Shown here: piece after piece, positions 10,774 to 22,430 of the stretch
Position numbering within the stretch: position 1 is the stretch's first letter
Layout: each line of letters begins with the position of its first letter
Assembly (NCBI GenBank): GCA_026874595.1
Contig: CM049314.1
Span: 75,346,300 to 75,410,299 of the forward strand
Source of the DNA: Sipunculus nudus
Lineage: Eukaryota > Annelida > Sipuncula > Golfingiida > Sipunculidae
Direction of reading: 5' to 3'
Length of the DNA stretch: 64,000 nucleotides
Notes under the pieces: model-generated
Database searches by the model: none
What the model saw: only the letters and a program-made list of their open reading frames with translations
Told to the model about the DNA's origin: nothing
Translations under genes and position numbers: made by a program

Positions 10774-13700
10774 GATGGTCATGATTTTTGGCATACATAT
10801 TGATCATGAGGTGTTCCATCAGTTCCTGCAGACTGGTGGGGCCACCTATATTGTTCAATTTTTTCCTCTATTTTTGAGACCATTAAGGATGCTGTCATCT
10901 GTTAACGTGGCACAAATCGTTATTGACTTGACCTAGAATCTTCATTCTCAACACACTGAGAGACCTATGAAAAGTCTCCATGGAAACCAGAAATTAGGTC
11001 TCTGTTACCCATATCTTTTGAACTATGACACTCACAAGTACAGCTCAGAATAATGAAAAATGTGACACAAAAGCTGAAGTATCTGAACAACTAATGCAGA
11101 GATCACCATAATTGTTTGGATGGATATTGATCATGGAGTGTTTCATCAGTTTCTGCAGACTGGTGGCACCACCTGTATTTGTTTGGGTTTTTTTACGATT
11201 TTTTCCCCTTTTTTTGAGACCTTTAAAGATTTGAACATCTGTTAACAGGGCACATATCATAAAAACTGGACCTAGAATCTTCATTCTTGACACACAGGGA
11301 GACCCATGAAAGTTTCCATGGAAACCTGAAATTAGGTCTCTTTTATCCATATTCTTTAAGCTGTATGGCTCCAAAATACCCCCCAGAATAATGGAAAATT
11401 TGATACAAAAACTGCAGTATCTCAATAACTACAACACTATGGGGCCCCAAAGTACCCCCCCCCCCAGAAAAGTCAAAAATTTCATACAAAAACTTCAATA
11501 TCTCATTAACTACTTGACTGATGGTCATGATTTTTGGATTTTGCCATACATATTGATCATGAGCTGTTCAATCAGTTTCTGCAGACTGGGTACGCCACCT
11601 CAATTTTTTTTTTCAGATTTTTATGAATTTTTTTCTCTTTTTGAGACCTTTAAAGATATGGTTATCTGTCAACAAGGTACAAATCGTAACAACTGGACCT
11701 AGAATCTTCATTCTTGTCATGCAAGGAGGCCCATGAAAAGTGCCTGTGGAAACTTGAAATTAGGTCTATGTTACCCATATCCTTCAAGCTATAGGACTCT
11801 GAAGTATCCCTCAGAATAGTGGACAATTTGATACAAAAGCTGAAGTATCTGAACAACTAATGCGGAAATCACCATGATTCTTTGCATGGATATTGACCAT
11901 TAAGTGTTTTTTTTTTTATTCTGCAGACTGGTGGAGCCACCTGTGTTTTTGTATCTGTCAAAACGAAGTTTTGCGGATACTATGTTTTTGACCTGGTTCC
12001 TCCACAACCCTGTTCGTTTCCAGAGAGCTCCTCTGAGACTAATAGACCGATTTTTCTGAAACTTACACCAATTATCGGGTCACATGTGAACTGGTGCCTA
12101 ACCAATTTGCGCTGACCTCTGACCTTTCCTCTCTATCCAGCGTCCATTTGTGCGTCTGTTTCCACACATAAACCCTCATATCTTGGGAACTGTTTGGCCG
12201 ATCAGGAATTAAAATTTATACAAATGTAGCCCTTGGATAGCTCTATAACATACACAAAAAATGGTGGCGCCACCTGTAACCATGTTTGCACAGTGTCTAT
12301 TTGTTTGTCTGCCGGGGATAATGTCACTCATATCTTGGCAGTAGTTTGACATATCTGCCTAAAATTTCGCAGTTTTATACATCCTGGATAGCTTTCTTGA
12401 TTTTATGACAGGTGGTGCCACCTACATTCTAGTTTATGCTGCAGAAATCCAAGCTCATATCTCAGGAACTGTTTGATGGTTGGGCCAAAATTTTGCATGT
12501 GTATAGACACATCCGATGTTTGCAAACAAAGCCCCCCAACTGGCGCATGCGCACTGGGCCGTAAGGCAAGAAGCACAGCCCAGCTTGACTGCCAGCCATA
12601 TAATCAACACAGATAACCTATATAATAGCATCACTGTATCTTTGATCAGTATCAAAATAAAAGAGACTCTGCCATGGCCCACAGTAAAATTAATTATCCC
12701 GATAAATTAGGCCACCACCCATTGAAATAAAAGGGACAAGCCTATTTCCTGCAACAGCTCATATTTGGTCAGTTTTATCAGAGATGACACTTGTGAATAT
12801 AAGATCGTAGGGCAGAAATGTTAAAATAGTTTAAACATCTAAAAAGACTTGTCTTCCATATAGCTTCTACAACTTAAAAATATGTTTAATTTTAGTGAAA
12901 AAAAATCCATGATTTATAACAGTAGCCTATAACTTGCATGAAAATACACTAAATGGTGCAGTCTCCCCTAAAAACTACTACTACCGAATATACAAGAATA
13001 CTCAACTTTTAATTCAGTCTCCTCTCTTAAACACAATTTAATAGTGCCACGTAGATTTAAATTTATATATGTATATTATAATCTTGCAAATTTGCAAAAA
13101 TTTTGCTGCTCATCATAGACCTATACATGTGAATATGAGTGTCAGTATGGTGTTGCAACAAGTGATGTTTTATACTGTACAAAAAACTGCATGCAATCAA
13201 ACTTGAACGACTTTATAAAGGATATCATGTTTTTTTTTGTGACCAACTGACACTGAGGAAAACATATTGTCAACTTACAAAAATGTGATCCCTTCTTAAC
13301 TGCTTCATAATTTGTATGGCTTATAAAAAGTAAGCCGAAAATGCCCCCCCCCCCAGTCCCCCGGACCAATAAATGTTAGAAATATCATCAAATCCCTGCA
13401 CATTAATCACTATTCACATCTTAATGCCAATCCTTATTTCAACAGGGGTAATAATGCACCTCCCACCAAAACCTTCCATATTTTATATAATTAATGAAGC
13501 ATTATTCAATTTAAATAAGTGATGTTTTCCAATACCTTGCCTGGGTTCCCACTAGTATATTAAAAAATTAATACCAGCTATATAGTGCTTCATATGAACC
13601 ATGACTGAAATAATAATTACGAGAAGAGTAACTGTAAAACAATGTAAAGAATGGTTCCTTTGATGTATAGTATTGTAATCAGTTAAATAATTATTTAAGT

Positions 13701-13986
13701 GTAGTAGTCGATAAATGCAACGTTATGTGTTCGTTTGAAAGAGAAAGCCATCGTGTTGTGTAAATTAGTATGTTACGTTTTTGGTTTAAATTTTGTGGCG
13801 AATGATTTGAATATAAATTAATTAAAATTAAAATAAAGTAAAATTGATTATAACTATAAAAACATTAACAATATATAAATTTGCCAGGGTTTGTCCTTTT
13901 CAGTGATTTTGATATTAATGATATTCAAATTATTATTAAAGATATTATTATGATTTATTATTGATGATAATGATAATTATAATAAA

Positions 13987-14008
13987 AATAATAATAATAA
14001 TAATAATT
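13987..14008. repeat. (AAT)n microsatellite
   Basis: Short ATA/AAT run inside the TIR element. Confidence 0.85.
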
Positions 14009-14302
14009 ATACAAAGAATAAACAATAAGATGAAAACATTCATTGAATATTAAGTGAAGGAGGTATATCTGTTACAGATTATGAGTCTCAAATTAACTAA
14101 GGAAAATGAGTAATTAATTATGTCATCAGATAAAGTTTCCATGGACATTCTCATCTTAGATCAGCTGATAGACAGGTCTAAAGATAAATTTATTTTTATA
14201 TAAAGATTTCATATTTAGAAAAAGTAACTCTGAAATGTGATTTGTTATGTGAAATGATCCACCAAAGTGAAGGCTGTACTCCCTTTTCAGCATAAACGTT
14301 TA

Positions 14303-14433
14303 CTCCCGTCAACAGGGAGGTCTAGGTCTGAACAAGGAATTAAGTCTGACATTTTCAGGCCTTGCCTTTTGAAAAAGGCACAGGAGTGAAAAATCACTCC
14401 CCTCATAGAGTTAAGGCGAGTGGTTCACTCGCC
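14303..14433. repeat. Cluster of four hairpins
   Basis: Perfect stems: CTCCC/GGGAG (14303-14319, 7-base loop), TGCCTTTT/AAAAGGCA (14363-14380, 2-base loop), GGAGTG/CACTCC (14383-14400, 6-base loop) and GGCGAGTG/CACTCGCC (14415-14433, 3-base loop). All lie within 131 bp of the otherwise unstructured TIR element. Could be a small nested palindromic repeat or a folded RNA. Confidence 0.7.
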
Positions 14434-16188
14434 TGAAATTAAAGAGTTAAAATTTCCCCTCTTATTCATGAATATATCATAATATAGTTCAGTAGGGTAT
14501 AATTTACCTTTCTGTGCAGTAACAGGTGAAAAGTGTTTACCCATAAGGTCAACAGATTACCTTATATTGTAATATATAACTAATAACCATAATTTAAATG
14601 TTTACAAAAAAAATTCCATGATCATTTACTAACAGCATAATTTGTATTTTTATACACTAATAACTAAAATATTTTGGTTGTGATGGCATTATTACACATA
14701 TATTTCAGAATACATTATTCAAAATTAAATATTTACAAACAAATATTTATTTGAGATATTTTTGTTGAAGTTGGGCCGCATGAAATCTCATCAACTGATG
14801 AGTCCCGGGGATACTTCAGTTAATTGGCCCTTTAACAAATACGAAAAGTCTTAACAAATAAAAAGATAAGAAAGAAATTATTATAAGAAGAGGAGAAGAA
14901 AATACCATACGTGTTGAATTATAGGTATGATTTTTACTGCTGATTAAGTGAATAAAATTGTCCATGTATGTCACACGAATGGAACTGCACTTGTGGTAGG
15001 AAAGCATATTACAAATATATACTTATAGAATGAAGCGTGAAAACCTCTGACCTCTTGATTAGCCATGACTAAATGCAAGGATGTTGAACACCAGGTGGGA
15101 TTGTCAGCTGCAAATTTAAATGTTCTAGTGAAGGCCTCCTGGAGTTAAAATGACTAGTTAATTGTAGGGACACTAGAATGACATGGTTTATGGTGTTTGA
15201 TATGCAAAATGACACTAAACAGTGAGAAAAATGAAGCGTGATTCAGACTGGTATTGTAGTGTAAATAGCTTGTCCAGTGCCTGCCGCAGCCCATGTTTTG
15301 CCTTACACAGCACCACATGGTCAGTGACCTAGTTTCTGTGACGTCACGATCGGATGTGTCTATAGATCTCACATAGGTCTTAATCATACACAAAACTGGA
15401 GGGGCCACCTGCAACCATTTTTGCACATTTTGCACAGCGTCTGTCTGTTTGTCTGCTGTGGCCTAAAATCACTCATTTCTCTGTAGTGGATTGGCATAAC
15501 TGCTTAAAATTTTGCAGGTTTATATATCATGGACAGCTTTCTTGATTTTATGACAGGTGGCGCCACCTACATTCTAGTTAACGCTGCACACATCCAAGCT
15601 CATATCTCAGGAACCATTTGATCGATTGGGCCGAAATTGTGCATGTGTTTAGATCTCACATAGGTCTTTATCATACACAAAACTGGAGGAGCCACCTGCA
15701 ACCATTTTTCCACAGCGTCTGTCTGTTTGTCTGGCGTGGGCTAAAATCACTCATATACATGTAGTGGTTTGACTTTTCTGCCTCACATTTTGCATATGTA
15801 TACAACTTGGACAGCTTTCTGGATTTGTGGTAGGTGGCGCAACCTACATATACATTTAGGCTGTAGACATCCATGCTAATATGCAACATACCTCACTCTA
15901 TTTTCCTTTGTCACTCAATCCATGCCTCACTTCACCCGTTCCACTCTGATTTTGGCGGATACACGTACCGGTAGTCACTTGTCGGCTACCCGTATTCTAG
16001 TTGATCAAAGTTTACACATTTTTTCTCTATTTTTGAGATATATAAATACAGACTAAATCTTGGCCTGTTGGTTAATCTGTTTGATGCTTCAGATAAATGG
16101 GTATATACTTTACCATTCTGATGATAAAATATCCTTTTGCCAATCTCTTCCCAGTCAGCTGAGCGTCATGACCCATGGGTCACTTGTT

Positions 16189-16403
16189 GTTTGTGTGCAA
16201 TAACTTTCCTAAATTTTATCAAATTTCATTCAAATTGGGTCAGTTTTTCCTCTCATGCTTACCTTGGTTGGGATTGGTTTTGGAATGTCTGTCTCACAAG
16301 ATAATAATACAATATGATATTTCATTTTTATATGATGACTCAACACATTTAGTTTCACTAATCACCAACTGGTGTCACTTGGGGTGGACATAAAATACTT
16401 GAA
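16189..16403. other. No recognised feature
   Basis: Sequence between the right end of A copy 1 and the left end of the next A copy. It matches no family here by eye. Confidence 0.4.
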
Positions 16404-17788
16404 TTTTTAGCTCAGCTGACTATAAGTCATCTGAGCTATAGTTGTGGTCCATTGTCCGTCGTCCACCCTTCTGTCCGTCCGTCCTTAGATGTGGCACATT
16501 TTGAAACCGTAAGACCTAGGAATCCAAAATTCGGCATAATGTAAGATGTCCCAAAGATCTCCGACCAAGCTGAAAACTGGGTCTTTGCGACTTTGTTCCT
16601 TTGAGAAATTAAGGAAAAACCTCAATTTTTTATTTAAAGGCTATTTTCAAACTTCAGGACTGTCTTATATCAAAACTACTCATCTATTTTTCCTCATATT
16701 TACCATAAATATTCCCCTATATAGTTCCTATGTACATGCCAGAAATTATGTGTGTATTATATAATTTTAAAAAGTTATGGGCCAAAACATAATGTATTTT
16801 GTAAAAAATCAGGAAAGATATTTGACCACTTAACACAAAACATGTTAAAGCTATGGACTTTTTTTCCAGTAATATAACTTTAATTAATCAAAATTAAATT
16901 GTATACCCAAAATTAGATCAAAATCTTTTAAATTTTTTTAAAATATTAACAAAAATAAAAAATTGGTACCTTAAATTTTGCCCAACTTTGACCATGGCAC
17001 GTTTTTTCCCTGTAACTGCTGTGGATTTAATTTTCACAGCATGTTTTTGTTAGCATTTTGTCTGTTAACACACCAAAAATTTGAAACCAGTTGATCAAAA
17101 ACTGTAGATTTTATTCAAGTTTTCACGCACCATGTAACATATTGTTTACTTCAAGCTAGTGTTATGCAGTTTGCAAGAGATCAGCTCCCCAACTTCAGCT
17201 CTCAGTTCCTAAAATTTGGCATACAACTAGATGTCTCCAAAATTTCCTACCATGCCAAGAATTTGGTCACTAGGACTTAATACCTTGGAGATATTAATGA
17301 AAAACATCATTTTTCCAATAAAAACCCATTGTTATAATTTAAGCCTGCATAATATCAAAACCACTGATCTGACTTTAATCATATATAATATACATAGTTT
17401 TCTATACATTCTCTATGCACATGCCAGGAATGATGTCAGTATTGGGTAATTGTTTTTAAGTTATGGGCCAAAACATAATGCACTTTGTTAAAAAAATCAA
17501 GAAATATATTTACTCTCTTAACAAGAGGATTTCTGAAGCTAGAGATTTTTAGCTCAGCTGACTATAAGTCATCTGAGCTATAGTCGTGGTCCATTGTCCG
17601 TCGTCCGTCTGTCTGTCCATCCGTCCGTCCGGATGTCCATCTGTAAGACTGGCACCTTTTGACACCATTGGACCAACGAATCTGAAATTCTGCAAACAGT
17701 TAGATGTCCCCAAAATCTCCTACCATGCCGAAAATTGGGTCAATAGGACTTTGTTCCTTCGGGATATTAAGGAAAAACCTCATTTTTA

Positions 17789-19181
17789 TGCCCCCGCCAC
17801 AAAGTGGCCTGGGCATATAGTTTTACCCATGTCCGTCATTCCGTCCTTCCATCCTTCCGTCCTTCAGTCATTCCGAAATCAAACAGTTGTACGGACTTTT
17901 TTTCGCAATGCCTGCAGATATTGGCCTGATTTTTGGTGTGTGGGCAGATATAGACCAGTTACAGATCAAGTTCGCGTTTCATCCCGGTTGACCTACTTTT
18001 GATCGTTTTACGTCTCCTAAACTTAGAAAATTTCATGAAAAATAGAAATATTCATGACAGATACACATGTATGGACTTTTCTTCGCAATGCCTGCAGATA
18101 TTGGCCTGATTTTTGGTGTGTGAGCAGATATAGACCAGTTACAGATCGAGTTCGCGTTTCGTCCTGGTTGACCTACTTTTGACCGTTTTACGGCTCCTGA
18201 ACATAGAAAATTTCATGAAAAATATGAAATCTCATGACAAATACATATGTACGGACTTTTTTTCGTAGTGCCTGCAGATAATGGCCTGATTTTTGGTGTG
18301 TGGACAGATATAGACCAGTTACAGATCGAGTTAGCGTTTCGTCCCGGTTGACCTACTTTTGATTGTTTTACGGCTCCTAAACTTAAAAATTTTCATGAAA
18401 AATAGAAATATTCATGACAGATACACATGTACGGACTTTTTTTTGCAATGCCTGCAGATATTGGCCTGATTTTTGGTGTGTGGGCAGATATAGACCAGTT
18501 ACAGATCGAGTTCACGTTTCGTCCTGGTTGACCTACTTTTGACCGTTTTATGTTTCCTAAACTTAGAAAATTTCATGAAAAATATAAATATTCATGACAG
18601 ATACACATGTACAGACTTTTTTTTGCAATGCCTGCAGATATTGGCCTGATTTTTGGTGTGTGGGCAGATATAGACCAGTTACAGATAGAGTTTGCGTTTC
18701 ATCCTGGTTGACCTACTTTTGACCGTTTTACGGGCTACCTGAACATAGAAAATTTCATGAAAAATATGAAATTTCATGACAAATACACATGTACGGACTT
18801 TTTCTGCAATGCTTGCAGATATTGGCCTGATTTTTGGTGTGTGGACAGATATTGACCAGTTACAGATGGAGTTCGCATTTTGTCCCGGTTGACCTACTTT
18901 TGATTGTTTTACGGCTCCTAAACATAGAAAATTTCATGAAAGACAGAAATTTTTAAGGAAAATGCACATGTATGGACTTTTTTTCACAATGCCTGCATAT
19001 ACTGGCATGATTTTTGGTGTGTTGCTTGATAATGACCCGTTACAGATCGAGTTTGCATTTTGCCCTTGTTGACCTACTTTTGACCATACGACACCCCCTG
19101 AACTTAAAAAATTTTCCAAATTTTACAAATGTTTCTAATTTGCCCAAGGCGGGGGCATTTGTGTCGTTCCGACACATCTAG
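17789..19181 (+). mobile_element. Non-autonomous Helitron, family D, with tandem-repeat core
   Basis: Inserted between A (17788) and T (19182). The 3' terminus is CTAG (19178-19181), preceded by a perfect hairpin GTGTCG-TTC-CGACAC (19161-19175). The left ATGCCCCCGCC has its inverted match GGCGGGGGCAT at 19149-19158. Flanks rejoin to a continuous A-family sequence with no duplication. No ORF of interest. Non-autonomous, with a core of repeats as in oyster pearl-type elements. Confidence 0.8.
17891..19140 (+). repeat. Seven tandem ~180-bp units
   Basis: The line 'acggacttttttt(t)cgcaatg' style start recurs at 17891, 18071, 18251, 18431, 18611, 18793 and 18972 (periods 180,180,180,180,182,179). 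Each has 'ggcctgatttttggtgtgtgg', 'gaccagttacagat' and 'ggttgacctacttttga'. The last unit is the most diverged. Confidence 0.92.
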
Positions 19182-20380
19182 TTTTATTAGAAATCTATTC
19201 TTACACTTCAGGACTGCCTACTATCAAAACCACTCCTCTGGTTTTCTTCATATTTACTATAAATATTCCTCTATATAGTTCCTATGTACATGCCAGAAAT
19301 TAAGTCAGTATTATTTAATTTTAAAAAGTTATTGGCCCAAACATAATGGACTTTGTAAAAAAATCAGAAAAGATATTTGGTCACTTAAGACCAAAAGTGT
19401 TAAAGGTAGGGACTTTTTTTCAGTTATACAACTTTAATTAATCAAAATTGAATTGTATACCAAAAATTAGATCAAAATCTGTTAAATATTTTTAAATATT
19501 GGCAAAAATATAAAATTGGTACCTTAAATTTTGCCCAACATTGGCCATGGCACGTTTTTTTCCTGTAAGTACTGTGGGTTTAATTTTCACAGCATGTACA
19601 CATAAGGATTTAATCTATTAAAATCTGAAATTTGAAAATAAAAGCTGCAAAATTAGGCTAGTTATTGAATTTTTTTGAGGCTCTTGTTGTATTCCCTTAC
19701 ATTGTCAAGCAGTCCACTTTGACGACTGTAGGTCATTCAGTGCACATTTCTATGCTCCCCAGGCTGTTGGAATAATGTTAATGTCCCCAAAATCTCCTAC
19801 CATACCGAAAAATTGGGTCATTAGGACTTCGTTCCTTCGGGATATTAAGGAAAAACCTCCGTTTTCCATAAAAAAAGCCATTGTTATGAATCAAGGCTGC
19901 CTAATATCAAAACCAAATATCTGTTTTTGTTCATATTTAGTATTCACATTCTTTCATACATTTTCTATGAACATACAAAAAATTAGGTCAGTATTGGGTA
20001 TTATTTTGATGTTATGGGCCAAAATATAATGCAATTTTTTAAAAAATCAGGAAATATATTTACTCACCTAACATGAGATTTGCTGAACCTAGAGACTTTT
20101 TTCAGGAATATAACTATATTTAATCAAGATTCAATTGTTTACCCAAAATGAGATCTGAATTTTGCAAATTTTTCAAGTTATTAGCATAAATAAAAAATCA
20201 ATACCATAAATTTCGTCCAACTTTGGCAATGGCACGTTTTTTCCCTGTAAGCACTGTTGATTTAATTTTCACAGCATATATACATAAGGATTTAATCTTT
20301 TAAAATTTAAAATTTCAAAGAAATTGATTGGAAAGAATAGCTTTTATTCTTGTTTTCATACACCATGTCAAGTGTTGTTT

Positions 20381-22430
20381 ATATCACCAGGATATAGCTC
20401 CAGTATATATTTGGCTTATGGTATGCAGTTAATGATTAAGTTTCATAATTAAGGTTTGTAAAACTGGAATGTGTATTATTTGATATTATGTAGTATATAT
20501 GATATTGTATTTTATTGCATAGACTTAATTGAAGTAAATGACTTATATGATGAACATACATGTTCATGTGTATATTCTATAATAATTGTATTCACACCTT
20601 AAAATATGAAAATATGATTATAACCTACAACAATCAGCTATTCAATAATTCAATGTGTAAACATGTAGAGTCATGCATCTGGTCACACATGGACTCTTAC
20701 TAGGACAAACTGTTATTTCAGGTCTAAGTTATGTTTAGCAAAGTGTCAGACTTGTGTCTGATTAGAATTAAGAAGTCAATACACAGGTAACCTAATTATT
20801 GGATTCACACTGAAAGTTAATCTTGTAAGAATCTGTAAGGCTCCAGCTAGCCTCACACCTAACAACAGGTGCCACCAAAATTATTGCAGTTAAAGGTAAT
20901 TAACGTCCAGGGTAATTAATATTAGTATGGTGTTCAAACCCTGATGGTGGCAGGGTTACTAATTATGATTTTGTAATAATCAGTCAGGCATGAGATAGGA
21001 ATTGCACCTTGACTGACAAAGGAAATGTATATATATGTTGGAACAATTTCATTCAGGCAGTTTTAGCCTGGGCTGTACAACTATGTGAATAAAGATATTA
21101 TATATACTTCAACTGACTTGTGGAATCTGCCAGCTACAACAACACAACATCATAACCACTCAGCGATATTTACATCTAGCCCACCTAGTAGTACAGCCTT
21201 CACTTGCATTATGTAACCCACCCCAGGCATCTTGCCTTGGCTCAGCTTGGCCACTACCAGCAGGCTTCCCCTCTGTCCTGCACCCCCCCCCAGATGGTGC
21301 ATAAACTAGATGAATGTTATTATTTTCTGTGTTTGATTCATTCTTATTCTAGGCTGTGCTACATTTTAGATTTTGTATTGTACCACCAGAGTTACAATGA
21401 TAAAAGTGTACATTTAATTGTGTCCACAAAGTGGTGTATTGCTATGAACGTGTGGATGTTCATCAGATAAGTAATTCCTTACTTCAGAAGAGTAAAAACT
21501 TCACCAGGTGTGAAATTGACTATTAATTCCAGTAATAAATTAAAACTGGGATAGTAATTAGCACAATGATATTGTTTGTCCCTTATTCAACCAACAGTGT
21601 GTATACTTTATTTGAAAAGATGTTTTATTTTATCAAATTTACTGAATCTTTTATTTTATTTTGGTGAATAAAATCAAGCATGTACTGAAAACTTCAATGT
21701 GCATAACTTTTTAATAGTGATTCAAGGAATATTCTTGTAGATGCCATGTTGTGGCATTATTTTCTTTTAAATTTAGTTTAAACGTTTATGATTTAAAAAT
21801 AATAAAATATATGTGTATGCATAATATGACCCAATATGAGCTACACTCTGGATATATAATGATTGCAACTTTTACAACAATTCTAATATTTTAACTTAAA
21901 AGTTCAATTTTTTACTCTGTATATATAATGATTGCAACTTTTGCAACAATTCTAATATTTTAACTCATATTTTCATTTCTTTTATTAAAAATTTATAAAA
22001 CCTGTAAATAAAAAAAAAAATTTTCAGGTAAAAACTTCTTAATGGAAAAAGTGGATATGCTTAAAAAAATAGGCTTATATATAAACTTAAATACATTATT
22101 CCCTTAAAAAGTGAAATAAAGGTATTAGTCCATTCTGTCCATTTGCCTGCCCATCTGTAAATTTTCATATGCATCATAGTATTTCAAATTTTTTACTGTT
22201 TTTCTTCATGAAAGTCTTGTCAGAGTATTAGTTTGCAATCATAGAACTTTACTATAACCAAGTAGGAGGGCCCCTTTCCTCTTAGCTTTTCATATTCTTA
22301 TATAAATGAAAAACATTACGATAGAATATTTCTACATCCACCTTCGTGCTGCCCTTACTTTTCAGCCTCAGAAAGCAAGAACAAGATGAATCAGATATAT
22401 TCATACTTTAATATTTTGTATAACTATTCA
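20381..22430. other. AT-rich insertion-like region, one LTR-like stretch, no gene
   Basis: Separates A-type sequence on both sides. At about 20990-21140 there is a run with TATATATATG, then GTGAATAAAG and a pyrimidine/CA-rich tail, arranged like the promoter and poly(A) region of an LTR. Ends and target duplication were not found, so a solo LTR is only a guess. Confidence 0.3.
21846..21967. repeat. Direct duplication of ~54 bp
   Basis: Blocks at 21846-21898 and 21914-21967 share 'tatataatgattgcaactttt' and 'acaattctaatattttaact' with two or three differences. Confidence 0.85.

Larger units (their letters stand above)
9110..11950 (+). repeat. Tandem array of eight ~335-bp units inside A copy 1
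   Basis: The marker GCACAAATC (or near variants) recurs at 9110, 9447, 9782, 10108, 10447, 10910, 11250 and 11677. Each unit also has 'gacctagaatctt', 'aaaccagaaattaggtct', 'gagctatgggg' with a C-run, 'tgatggtcatgatttttgg' and, near its end, 'GGTGG(C/T)(G/A/T)CCACCT'. Two units, about 9930-10655, recur as about 10732-11458 (offset 802-803 bp), a higher-order duplication. The minus-strand open frames in the array (near-identical 126-codon pair) follow from the repeat and look like no protein. Confidence 0.85.
12506..15360. mobile_element. Non-autonomous DNA transposon with 12-bp TIRs, unknown superfamily
   Basis: The left end GACACATCCGAT (12506-12517) is the exact reverse complement of the right end ATCGGATGTGTC (15349-15360). 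Both are flanked by TATA (12502-12505, 15361-15364). Removing 12506-15364 restores the C-family line 'gcatgtgtatagatctcacatag' seen in other copies. The target duplication is TATA, or TA if the TIR begins two bases earlier. The interior is 2.86 kb, AT-rich, with no credible transposase; the largest open frames are under 95 codons and unrecognised. Confidence 0.78.
11954..16000 (+). mobile_element. Non-autonomous Helitron, family C copy 1
   Basis: Begins TC after an A (11953) and ends CTAG (15997-16000) before a T, with no target duplication. This is the A^T insertion rule of canonical Helitrons. Ten bases before the end is a hairpin: GGTAGTC at 15970-15976 pairs with GGCTACC at 15984-15990 (one G-T pair, 7-base loop). 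The flanks rejoin into an uninterrupted family A sequence, which fixes both ends. The interior consists of diverged ~110-130-bp units with GGTGGCGCCACC. No Rep/helicase gene is present, so it needs a partner in trans. It is itself split by the TIR element at 12506-15360. Confidence 0.82.
9023..16188 (+). mobile_element. HINE-like non-autonomous element, family A copy 1 (split)
   Basis: The left end is T6 then AGCTCAGCTGAC, followed by a GTCC/GTCT simple-repeat tract. The right end is GTCAGCTGAGC, the 12-bp palindrome GACCCATGGGTC (16170-16181), then ACTTGTT. The left AGCTCAGCTGAC and right GTCAGCTGAGC are reverse complements over 11 bp. The interior is a tandem array (9110-11950), interrupted by Helitron C1. 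After C1 the A sequence resumes at 16001 exactly as in the A copy ending at 37981. No coding capacity. Structure fits Helentron-associated elements. Confidence 0.75.
17546..20380 (+). mobile_element. Family A copy 4, split by Helitron D
   Basis: Starts with the A left end and a GTCC/GTCT microsatellite (17592-17640). It is interrupted at 'aacctcattttta' (17788) and resumes with 'ttttattagaaatctattc' at 19182, matching the unbroken copies. Its own 3' end is not separable from that of copy 3. Confidence 0.6.

Noticed and set aside
10242-11425. Two near-identical 126-codon minus-strand ORFs 803 bp apart, as a duplicated gene
   Set aside because: They lie within the tandem A units and duplicate with them. 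No start context or domain, and the composition is that of the repeat.
17592-17640. GTCC/GTCT repeats as an independent microsatellite locus
   Set aside because: The same tract follows the left end of other A copies, so it is part of the element.
17891-19140. A CRISPR-like regular array
   Set aside because: Whole 180-bp units repeat without unique spacers, inside a Helitron in a eukaryotic genome.
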